Assembly (NCBI RefSeq): GCF_900497805.2
Contig: NW_020946557.1
Coordinates: 1,489,532 to 1,553,531 of the forward strand
DNA: 64,000 bases
Direction of reading: 5' to 3'
Source: Vombatus ursinus
Taxonomy: Eukaryota; Chordata; Mammalia; Diprotodontia; Vombatidae
Part shown: one piece after another, positions 54,790-64,000 of the stretch
Layout of the letters: every line of letters begins with the position of its first letter
Position numbering within the stretch: position 1 is the first letter of the stretch
Made by a program: the position numbers and the translations under genes
Notes under the pieces: model-generated
What the model was told of the DNA's origin: nothing
The model's database searches: none
Seen by the model: only the letters and a program-made list of their open reading frames with translations

Positions 54790-55115
54790 AGTTATTTTTG
54801 AACATAGCAGGCTGAAGTAGGTGCACATTATTTCTTCACAAAGAATTGCATGAAGGCTAACAATTTGTTTCTAGAGATATGTTCACCACTCACTTACAAA
54901 CAGTCAACTGAACAGTTTATAAAATGTAGACAGGCGAGAGCATCATTTTCCCAGCTTCATTATATATTCTATTTGCTTTGAACTAAGAATGTCCACATCG
55001 TTTATTTTCCAACAGTAATTTATTTATAGCAGGGCTATAGTTGCAGCTCTTAAAATGACTGCACAGTATTGGAACTACTTTGAGGCTGGTAGTTCAAAAA
55101 AATCAGCAAAATAAA
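54790..55115. promoter_or_regulatory. Candidate conserved noncoding element
   Basis: Repeat-free. gaaggctaacaatttgtttc, then atttgctttgaactaagaat, then ccaacagtaatttatttata. Homeodomain-like TAATT and SOX-like ACAAT cores. No alignment available. Confidence 0.3.
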
Positions 55116-55970
55116 GAACTTGGAAAGTTGGAAAGGAACCAGAGATGATGCACTAAAAGAAATCAGAGAAGCTGCATCAGTGGTACCTCACCTATTCCAC
55201 AAGTGGAGGCTGTGGAAGTACTAACATGGCGCTTCTTGCAAAACCAGAACCATACTTTCAAAACAAATCAGAAATAGAGAGACTTGAAATATGAAACAAG
55301 ATTAATTGCTAATGTAGTGGTGTTGGGAAACAGGATGATTTGTCCCTGAAAAGGTTCCAGAGAATTTGAACAATATAAAATCTGAAAACAGCCTCAGACA
55401 TTCTTCATAAAAGAAGACTATACTCCTCTGCAAAGGAAAATCATTGCTACTAAACTAGTTACACAAAATAAGATTTCTTAATGCCTTGGTCGTCAGTTCC
55501 TTAGAAATGTATATTATTAATTTGCAGTTGGCATCTTTGGTGCCCTCAAATCCCAAATTTAATGATGAATAACATTTACATCAATTTATGAATATACAAA
55601 AAGTGGATCAACAACATTTTTAGTTTTCTTTTTGGTCTTTCTTTTCATAATTAGAGTTAAGTTTGGCATATACAATCAATATAAACATAAAAACAGGCGC
55701 ATAGCCAAGAGAAAGCATTCTCTACCTTTCTCCAAAAAGAAATGCATATGATCAAGCTGACCACTAGGAAGAGAGATGACATAAGCCTCAGGGAGAAATT
55801 TAATCAGGAACCAAAGTAAGTTTGCTGAGAAAGAAATGTATGCATCAAGATAGTACTCTTCAAAGGTTTGCCAATTACATATTTAGTACATGACTTAAAT
55901 AGGAATGTAAAATTGTAGACTGATAGAATGTTGGTAATACTAGGAATGTCACCAGTCATCTAGTCTGGCT
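55116..55970. other. Unassigned sequence
   Basis: A-rich on the plus strand. No gene or repeat recognised. Confidence 0.4.
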
Positions 55971-55975
55971 GAATT

Positions 55976-56034
55976 ATGTATACATACATACATATACATA
56001 TACATACATATATAATATGTCTATCTATATAATG
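55976..56034. repeat. (TACA)n-type degenerate microsatellite
   Basis: tatgtatacatacatacata, then tacatatacatacatatata. Confidence 0.85.
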
Positions 56035-56250
56035 TTCATTATGTGAAAAATACAAATGGAAAACTTAAATACACATTTTCAAGGGAAAAAAACCCAACAA
56101 CAGCAAAGAAATAAAAAGGAAGGAAAAACTACTCCAAACAAGCCTACATGGGTTCAGAAGTTATTGACAGAGGCAGGATGAGTGATGATTTGGCCTACAT
56201 TGTTGCTTCCTTCACACGTTATAGCCCTGTCCTTCCCTCATTGTCTCTAC
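56035..56250. other. Unassigned sequence
   Basis: No feature recognised. Confidence 0.35.
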
Positions 56251-56252
56251 AT

Positions 56253-56448
56253 AAGATCAGGGGTTTATAGTAGGAAGATACCTCAGAGGTCATTTAGTCT
56301 AACCCTCCTATTTTAAGGATAAGGAAGCTGAGGCCTAGAAAGGCTAAGTGACTTAGTCACAAGTAGTAAAGAGCAGATCCAGGATTTGAGACAAGGTCCT
56401 CTTACTCCAAATACAACATTTTTTCCATCATACCATGTTGCCTCGCAT
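56253..56448 (-). mobile_element. MIR (antisense)
   Basis: tcagaggtcatttagtctaa, then gataaggaagctgaggccta, then tttccatcataccatgttgc. Confidence 0.75.
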
Positions 56449-56526
56449 GGCTCCTGTCCCTATTACATACCACTTCTCTACATACTTCAGACATTCTCTT
56501 TCACAATAAGAATCCATTTCCCCTTT

Positions 56527-56728
56527 TCACCTCCCTCCCTCCTTCCTTCCCTCCCTCCCTCCTTCCCTTCCTTCCTTCTCTCCTTTCCTCCCTCCCTCCC
56601 TTCCTTCCTCCCTTCTTCCTCCTTTCCTCCTTCCTTCCTCCTCCCTTCCTCCTTCCTTCCTTCCTTCCTTCCTTCTTTCCTTCCTTCCTTCCTTCCTTCC
56701 TTCCTTCCTTCCTTCCTTCCTTCCTCCC
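56527..56728 (+). repeat. (CCTT)n / (CCCT)n polypyrimidine microsatellite
   Basis: About 200 bp of uninterrupted pyrimidines, with a pure CCTT block on the right. The 167-codon plus and 88-codon minus frames here are simple-repeat artefacts. Confidence 0.97.
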
Positions 56729-58378
56729 CTTTAAATTTGCTGTCTAACTTCACTTCAGAGGTAGATTTGGGGGTGTGGGTATTTTCCTTTCATTCTGAGA
56801 GTGCCTTGAAGAGAGCATTTCAGCACCACATTTTGGGGCCTAAAATTTTAATGCACTTGCAGAAGCCTGAGCTTCTCCCCATTGATTGATGACTTTGCTT
56901 TCTGTGTGTGCTTGTCCGTTCTAGACCCTTTCCAAACTTTCTCTGGTTTGCTGATTTACTTCCTATGAAATTTCCCAGGCCTTCCCCTAAGATTTGTGAA
57001 ATTTGCTAGGACTTTCATAAGTTTCTTCACTTGACAGATCATAGAACAGAGGTACTCCTCCCAGGAAGTGATGGTAGCCACATTTTTAGCAAGAGAAAAG
57101 TTCTAGAAAACTTATTTCCTTTTCTTCTTTCTCTTTTTGGGTAGTACAGAAGTAATACAGAAAAGAATCCTGGAATGTTCCCTCTTTCACCCCCAAATAT
57201 TCAACTTGGCTTACCAATCAATAACTCTGGATAATATAAATCATATTCATAAGGACAGAAACAGGATCCGTGAAGAACATCCACCAAGTGATCTGGAGAA
57301 TAGCTATTTTTCCAAAATTGTAGAAATTTCATTTTAATGAATAAGAGGGTTTGAAGCACTGCTGATTGAAACTGAGAGTTTATCCTTTCCCTTAGAGCTT
57401 TCTGAGACACACAAGCCTCAAGCAAGAGAAGGAATGATCTCTGAGAATTTTTTAAAAGATAGATGTTAACACATATGGTCTTGATACAAAATATACAAAA
57501 AAAAGCAAAGCCTTAAGTCCAGCCATAGAGTTATTATTTACTATAGATAGTAAGACTGTATATATTTTCTAAGGCTGGCTATGAAAAAATATTTCAAAGG
57601 GCAAAACATCCTAGAAGGAAATGGAAAATTATTGACATATAGATGTGACCCACAGGGTTGAATGTTTCACACGAGAAAATGTTCTCAGCAGGAATTTTGA
57701 GTTTGTGTTTATATTCAAACAGGAATTGTCAACATAGGTTTGTACAATACTTAAGTCTCTGAAGAAAATAGAGAAAGAGAAAGGAAACAAACTGACTTGT
57801 ACAAAGAAGATATTTGTCCCCTGGGACTAAAGTACAGACAGCAGGAAAGTGGTTTTTCTTTCTTGCTCTAATAATGGTCTCCTGGCAGCCATGATCTGTG
57901 CAACTGGGAGACATTTTACTGCCAACATTCTATTTTATACTACACAAGAGTCTGAAAGGTCTTCTTGATTCTTGCCTTCCAGTCTCAATATTCCACCAAT
58001 GTGTATAGAACACTGACGATGTCGATAATTTGATGTGCCAATAGTTGTGAAGTGTTTGATCATGAATGAGAAAATGTATAATAGAAACTTCTAAGTAAAA
58101 TCCATGATTAAATGCCAATGAATTTAGTAAAACACACTATAGAGTAATCACAAATCAATACAGCCTCCCTATACACAAAAACACACCCCGGCTCAAATGA
58201 TTTTGAAAGTATAATTCTGTAAAAGTCCAAATGACATCAGATGATGATTCAATAATAAGGTATCAAGGCAATCATGACCCAATCAGATTAGCCTACACTG
58301 GTGTAGTTTCAGATGTTTTTAGATGTCAGAAGTCAAAAGTGACTATGACATTCTCACTCTAATTGATTTATTGACCTA
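56729..58378. other. Unassigned 1.65-kb block
   Basis: Largest stretch without recognisable repeats after 38 kb. Several 60-75-codon frames on both strands, none with homology I recognise. Confidence 0.4.
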
Positions 58379-58379
58379 A

Positions 58380-58468
58380 CAAATATGTGTATATATGCAT
58401 GTGTGTATGTGTGCATATATGTACATATACATATATGTACACACATATATATATGTATTGATATTTGT
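58380..58468. repeat. TG/TA alternating purine-pyrimidine tract
   Basis: tatgtgtatatatgcatgtg, then self-complementary catatatgtacatatac and tatatgtacacacatatata. Confidence 0.9.
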
Positions 58469-58489
58469 GAGTTCTCAGAATATCATTGA

Positions 58490-58690
58490 ACACAGTTTAG
58501 TGTAGTAGAAAGAGTACCACACTAGGAGACAGAGGACCTAGACTGAAATACTACTTGTGCTACTTACTTTTTGACTTTAGACAAGTCATTTTTCCTTTCT
58601 GGGCCTCAGTTTCTTCATCCATAATATGGGGAAGGGGTTGAACTAGATGGTATCTAAAGTTCCTTCCAGTTCTAAGTCTTTGATCATAAT
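58490..58690 (+). mobile_element. MIR/THER SINE
   Basis: ttagtgtagtagaaagagta, then ctttctgggcctcagtttct, then actagatggtatctaaagtt. Confidence 0.82.
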
Positions 58691-59292
58691 ATAACAAAAT
58701 TCTAAAGAGGTAATAATAGTAATTCTTTCTTTGATATTTTCATTCCCAATGCACAAATGATTTGCTGGAATATTAGGAATTTCTATGCTTCAGACTATTC
58801 ATTTATTAAAGAACACAATATTAATCTCCTACTTGAGGCTAGAAAATCTTGGTAAATGCTTTGACATCTATAGATAGAAGGTGACTTAATAGCAGTAATG
58901 ATGATGGCCATAATGGTAACTCACAAATATGTGGTACTTTCAGGCTTACAAAAAATAGTGCAAGGAGGGTGATATTGAGAGTCAATTTGAAGGGCTGGTT
59001 TTGTCACTGTATAACCTTATAGATGTTGAGGCACAGCTTCTATTTTTAGCTGCTTCTCATCCCAATGTTATTCACTCAGTTGGAGTTAAAGGTGTTTGTG
59101 AAATGCATACTTTCCTTGTATCCCCTCACAAAAGGTGTACCAATATGGTTATATGTGTGATTGGTGATGGCCTATTAGATATACCTGATAATTAGCACTT
59201 AATGGAAAATATTCTGTTGGAAATGTAGCCTTTTCTTTGGTTCTCCACAAGTGGATAGCATATATTAAGGGGGAAGGGCACAAGTATTTACC
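58691..59292. other. Unassigned sequence
   Basis: No feature recognised. Confidence 0.4.
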
Positions 59293-59295
59293 TGT

Positions 59296-59552
59296 TTTTC
59301 AGTCATTTCAGGTGGGTCTGACTCTTTGTGACCCCACTTTTGGGGGTTTTCTCGGCAAAGATGCTGGAGTAGGTTGCCATTTCCTTCTCCAGCATATTTT
59401 ACAGATGGGGAAACTGAGGTAAACAGGGTTCAATGACTTGCCCAGGGTTGCACAGCTAGTAAGAATCTGAGGTCAGATTTGAACTCAGGAAAATGAGTCG
59501 TCCTGACTCTAGGTCCAGCACTCTGTCCATTGTGTCACCTAACTGCCCCAGA
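59296..59552 (-). mobile_element. CAA-tailed CORE-SINE (antisense)
   Basis: cagtcatttcaggtgggtct, then gggggttttctcggcaaaga, then cttgcccagggttgcacagc, then gtgtcacctaactgcccc. Confidence 0.9.
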
Positions 59553-59557
59553 CAAAC

Positions 59558-59802
59558 TTTACTAGATACTATGTGACAGGCTCTGTGCTAAGCACTTTAT
59601 GAAATTATCTCGTTTGGTCCTCATAACAGCCCTGTGAGGGAGGTATTATTATTAGTCCCATTTTTACAATTGAGGAAACTGAGGCTAAGTGACTTATTCA
59701 GGGTCAGAAAGCCAGTAAATGTCTGAGGCCAGATTTGAACTCAGACATTCCTGACTCTTGGTGCAATGCACTGGGTACTGAGCCACCTAGTTGCCCACAT
59801 TA
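59558..59802 (-). mobile_element. MIR (antisense)
   Basis: gctctgtgctaagcacttta, then ttgaggaaactgaggctaag, then gagccacctagttgccc. Confidence 0.85.
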
Positions 59803-59834
59803 AGATGTTGGATATGTAATTGGTTCTGTTCCAG

Positions 59835-60408
59835 AACTGTGTTATAATGGAGAAAACCCTAGACTTGGGATTAGAACTGGGTTTGGATGCATGACACAGT
59901 TCTGCCACAAGCTAGCTGTGGGATATTAGACAACCAATCAATCGATGGACAAGCATTTATGAAATACTTTTTATGTGTTAGGCACTGTGATAAGTTCTGG
60001 GAGGCACAAAGAGGAAAGGTACATGTACAACATTCAGATTAAATACAAGGTAACCTTGGAGGGGATGCTACTGGCAGTTGTGAGTGGTGGTACAGGGCCA
60101 GAAATGACTTGCAAAAGGCAGAATCTGGGCTAAATCTTGAAGGAAACCAGTCTTTTCAAGATGTGGAGATGTGGAGGAAAAGCATTCCTGAAATGGGGGA
60201 CAGTCAGTGCAAACTACAGAGGTGAGTAACAGTCACTAAGAAGATCAGTTTGGTTGCATCGTAGAGAAAATGTGGTGGGGAGAAATGTGTAAGGTACTTT
60301 CCTTCTCTGGGCTTTAGTAACCTGATATGAAAATAAAAAGAGGAGGCTGGATTGGTTGATGTCCAAGGTCACTTCTATCTCAAAATTGATATAATCCTGT
60401 GATTTCTA
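59835..60408 (+). mobile_element. MIR SINE split by antisense L2
   Basis: Left half to gctagctgtgggatattaga (about 59925). The right half resumes near 60297 with ccttctctgggctttagtaa, then ttgatgtccaaggtcacttc. Confidence 0.7.
59926..60296 (-). mobile_element. L2 3' region (antisense) nested in MIR
   Basis: atggacaagcatttatgaaa, then gttaggcactgtgataagtt, then gggacagtcagtgcaaacta, then agatcagtttggttgcatcg. Confidence 0.75.
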
Positions 60409-60538
60409 AGGTCACTTTATACTCTAGAAATTTAGGAACCTAATTTCCCACTAGGCTGCATACATCTTTAAGAATTATACTATGGTTTGGTGCTACACTC
60501 ATGAAGGGATACAAGGAATATCTTGGATCAAAGAATTA
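60409..60538. other. Unassigned sequence
   Basis: No feature recognised. Confidence 0.35.
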
Positions 60539-60539
60539 A

Positions 60540-60655
60540 TAGTTAAACCAACAAGTACTTATTAAGCACCTACTATGTGGCAGGCAGTGCTTATTAAGCA
60601 CCTATTATATGCCAGGCACTGTGCCAAGCACTGGGGGCACAAAGGCAGGAGCTCA
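60540..60655 (-). mobile_element. L2 3' terminus (antisense) with internal partial duplication
   Basis: ttattaagcacctactatgt, then a second ttattaagcacctattatat about 41 bp later, then tgccaagcactgggggcaca. The terminal segment is duplicated. Confidence 0.75.
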
Positions 60656-61846
60656 GTCTAATTACCTGACTCCTAATTTCTATTTCTGAATTCTCCTTAC
60701 TTCTATTTGGCTTTGGGGTGTTCTTTCTGACCATAGTTCTTTCAATTTGCCCTCACTTGGCTCCCTTGCCACATTCCAGTCTCTCTGGTAGTTTGAAACT
60801 CTGGCTTATTCTGACCTTGGTTCTTCTTGGTTTCCCTTCAGACACATTTTTTCATCTCTTCTCTCTCTCTGCCTCTGCCTCTGTCTGTCTGTCTCTGTCT
60901 CTCTGCCGCCGCTCCTCTCTCTCTCTGCAGCCCCAGACTCCTTTGTGGTTCAGTACCCTTGGCACCTTCCCAGCCTGGTCTTCTAGTTACTGGCTCTTGC
61001 TCATACCTAACTTATGTGGCCTCTGCTTTGGTGGTCAAGAATGATTCTCACTCATAAGACCTGGGACTTGCCCAGCCTTCCCTGATATCAGAACTACAAT
61101 ACAGGAGGACACACTCAAGTAGAACTTGGAAGTAATGTAATTGACAGGCATGATTGGTAAGAAACCAAGCCATTAGTCAGTTCTAAGTAGGTCAGTACTG
61201 AAGTAGTTCACTTTACTGAGATTGTGAGGCTCAGAACAAAGCACCCAGTAACACTGACTATCCTTGCAAATGACAGCAAGAATCATTCTCCAAAACTAAG
61301 GCTAAAACTAAAACTAAAGCTAAACAAAGAGACAATCATTCAATTATTTATGTCTTTTTAGCTGTACTTTTTAGCACTGAAAAAGTAAAATGGAAAACAG
61401 AAAGGTCACTTATGTAACCATCTTTTGAATTATATACAGAATTCTGAATTCTGCTTGCCTCCAGTTCCACTGCACTTGGCTAACACATACTCTTTGAACT
61501 AGAAAACCAAGTTTAAAAGCATAACTCGGGGGATCGAGACATCAATCTGTCCCTTGTGCTGGATATTTCAGGTGTGCTCTGAGAGTACAAATAGTTCTGA
61601 TGATTTCACTTCACTCTCTTTCCATTTAAGAAGTTATCCAGTCAATGTGGTAGGACTAAAAATTTAAATGATAAGAATTGAACTGCATTAACCATTGGGA
61701 AGCTAGCAGTCATGTTCCTCCAAGACATAGTCAGGAAAATGATTGGTTCTCATTGCTATCAACTGAGACAGCATTGTTTCACATATAGGGATATCTTTCT
61801 CTGTATCGTATAACCTGTTCTTGGGTTCAAAGGATTAAAAATTAGG
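60656..61846. other. Unassigned sequence with CT/TCTG microsatellite
   Basis: Simple repeats lie at about 60858-60930. A short aaactaaaactaaa run lies near 61305-61322. No gene recognised. The 108-codon frame at 60718-61044 runs through the simple repeat. Confidence 0.45.
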
Positions 61847-61848
61847 CA

Positions 61849-62060
61849 GCTAGGTGGCAGAGGACAGGATGATTGATTTGTAATCAAGAAGACCTTAATT
61901 CGAATCCTGCCTCAGAAAATTACTGGCCAAGTAATGTGACCTTGGGCAAGTCATATAACTTCCCTGAGTTTTAACTTTCTCATCTGTATAATTAGAGGTT
62001 GGATTCTATGGCTTCCTAAGTCTCTTCCAGCTCTAAATTGGTGATTCTCTGATTCCTCTC
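61849..62060 (+). mobile_element. MIR/MAR-type CORE-SINE
   Basis: ggcagctaggtggcagagga, then taattcgaatcctgcctcag, then gtgaccttgggcaagtcata, then agtctcttccagctctaaat. Confidence 0.82.
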
Positions 62061-62775
62061 TCCATTTTCCCCTTCTATTTCCCCTTTCATATGCTCCTCT
62101 TTAAATTCTTTCTCTCTGGGATCTTCCAGTTAAATCAGATTGGGCTTTTTTCTATAAAGGAAGCTAAATGCATTTCCATGATGCTAGACTGTAATGAGCA
62201 AGCATTTCCTGGAATTGTAGCCATTTCTCCAACCTCTCCCTTTAAATGACCAAAATTGCTAGAGTATCCTGGGGTTCACTTAATGACTTCTGGAGCTGCC
62301 TGACCTTGCTGCTAAGGGCTCTTGAGATATTCCTTGAGTTCCTTCATTTCCTTTCACCAGATGTTATAGATTATAAGCTATTAGGGGTCAGGAACTGCAA
62401 AATTTAAATTTTTTTTGATTAAAGTTAGCCAGTTGGTTAGGGTCACATTACTATGCCCTAAGTGATAGTTAAGAACCAGTTAGGATGAATACTAACATTA
62501 AGGAATTAAATTTCTGCTCAACTTCCCTCATTCCCATTTATTATTTAGAAACTGATAGCTAGATCATGATCAGAAAGAAAGTTTTTTTTTATCACTGCTG
62601 AATGGCTGTGAACTACTCTCAGGAAAAAAAAAATAAAATCTACATGCTGCACATATGGAAATTGCAAAATAGCTTGAATCCAAGAAATGTGGTTTCAGGA
62701 CTGTGTCAGGAATCTGAATTTCTCTGATTAAGTCAGTGCTAGGTTGGAAAGATCACCACAAGCTCTCTTTTCCCT
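62061..62775. other. Unassigned sequence
   Basis: No feature recognised. T-run near 62582 and A-run near 62623. Confidence 0.4.
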
Positions 62776-62779
62776 GTAA

Positions 62780-63420
62780 TCAAATTGGAATAAAATTTAC
62801 CATCTACTTGGCTCACAGGGAGATAAGGCAAAATAATGAAGTACAAGTGAAATTCTGGTTAAGATGTCAATGTGAAAAATGATAGAGAAGTCCAGCTCTC
62901 CCACACAAACCCCATAAAATATCTGAAAATGGCCCCTGAGAGACCAATGATAAAGAATGCCACACAAAAAAACCCCACAAAAATATGTTCTTCTATCTGG
63001 TACTGAACTGAACAAAATACCAGAGGGGACTGGTAGAGGGGTTATGCCAGGAAAGTCAGTAGGAGCTCAGAAAAATGGATGTGATGCCAGTCAGTGCTTT
63101 GATCAGAGGGATTCCCAAGCCAGTAAAAGCTCTATTAATCAGTGATCTGAAGCCATGTTAAAGCTTTGGCTTTAACAGAACAAAAATGCAGGACAGAATC
63201 ATGCCCATTAAGTCACAATATGGGGAGATAAGACCCAGCAGAGGACCAAGCTAATTTTAGATTGGAGATAATGCAAGGTGAAGGAATCAGACACTTAGCT
63301 AGGCCAGAATCCACAGTAGACTATGGAGAGACTGAGGCAGAAACCAAGGATGGAGGCTGAGAGTAACTGATAACTGCTTGCTAAGAAATATCAAGTTGAC
63401 CCTTATCATTTGCCTGTTAT
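62780..63420. other. Possible uncatalogued interspersed repeat
   Basis: agaagtccagctctcccaca, then ataaaatatctgaaaatggc and the following purine-rich text have the feel of an L1 5' region or LTR-element leader, but I cannot match it with confidence. Confidence 0.25.
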
Positions 63421-63708
63421 TGGCTATTACAGAAATCCTGGATGAGTAAGATGCTCTAAGGTTATCAGTGATTCCCAGAAGTTTTGTCCCTTCTCTCTAC
63501 CTTGCTCTGTGGGGCAGCACAACTTGTTTTAGGGATATGGGGTTTTATGGATCTACCAATTACATTTTGGCTCTGAGCCCCTACTTATTGGCCAATACTG
63601 TCACACTTTGAGAGGTATGCTAATTTCATTTCATTTCATTTCAATGAGTGCTAGTCATGTGACCTTTGGCTAATACAGTTGATCACCCAAGGAAACAGAC
63701 AAACATAC
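63421..63708. other. Unassigned sequence
   Basis: Contains a short (ATTTC)n run at about 63624-63645. Confidence 0.4.
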
Positions 63709-63711
63709 TAA

Positions 63712-63968
63712 CAGCTAGGTGGTATAGTAAATAGAGGAGTTAGGATGTTAGTCAGAAAGACTTGAGTTCTGTCCTGTCTCAGAAACCTACTAGCAGTGTG
63801 AGCCTGGACAACCCATTTATTCTCTCTCAGTCTCAGTTTCCTCAGCTGTATAATGGGGATAATGATAGTACCTACCTCACAGGGTTGTTGTGGGAATCAA
63901 ATAAGATAATATATGTAAAATGCTTTGCAAACTTTAAGATGTTATATAAATGCTAGCTATTATTACAG
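63712..63968 (+). mobile_element. MAR1-type CORE-SINE, near full length
   Basis: aacagctaggtggtatagta, then agtctcagtttcctcagctg, then tcacagggttgttgtgggaa, then atgctttgcaaactttaaga and end ctagctattatta. Confidence 0.9.
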
Positions 63969-64000
63969 AAATGCAACTGTATTGTTCTTGGCATAGAATC

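Noticed and set aside
56386-56889. 167-codon plus frame rich in LPSF
   Set aside because: Mostly translation of the (CCTT)n microsatellite plus an antisense MIR.

Overview
This window is eukaryotic, mammalian, and most probably marsupial (metatherian) nuclear DNA. The evidence is the repeat content: many CORE-SINEs of the MIR/THER/MAR type, tRNA-derived SINEs carrying the typical marsupial block ggcagctaggtggc/agtggatagagc, L2/L3 (CR1-clade) LINEs on both strands, L1 pieces with the marsupial-type 3' UTR, an RTE-clade LINE, hAT MITEs and one solo LTR. The DNA is AT-rich and poor in CpG, with no CpG island. The species cannot be fixed from sequence alone. Family names come from memory of consensus sequences and most boundaries are good to about 10-30 bases.

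I find no convincing host protein-coding gene, tRNA, rRNA or snRNA gene. Every long open frame I examined is antisense or sense repeat, low-complexity sequence, or an isolated frame without homology I can recognise. The window therefore looks like a gene desert or the inside of a very large intron.

Layout. 0-13 kb: an L1 ORF2 fragment with a nested SINE, a 59-bp perfect direct repeat pair, an L1 3' end, a solo LTR inside a SINE, and a local segmental duplication of a composite SINE block. 13-19 kb: a cluster of non-repetitive stretches that look constrained, between MIRs. 19-25 kb: SINEs and an L2. 26-36 kb: L1 and L2 fragments, including an L2 with an unmutated YADD reverse-transcriptase box. 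37.6-38.4 kb: the best candidate conserved regulatory element (CpG-retaining, homeodomain and GATA motifs). 38.7-39 kb: AT-rich palindromic sequence. 41-49 kb: a three-level nested insertion (LINE, SINE, hAT), an RTE fragment, and a long antisense L2 interrupted by a 100-N assembly gap inside a (TG)n/(GA)n tract. 49-58 kb: mostly unique sequence with two further candidate conserved elements and microsatellites. 58-64 kb: nested MIR/L2 and SINEs.

There are no genes here to place in a pathway. The value of the window is in its insertion history, the local duplications and the candidate conserved noncoding elements. No previously undescribed protein system is visible.
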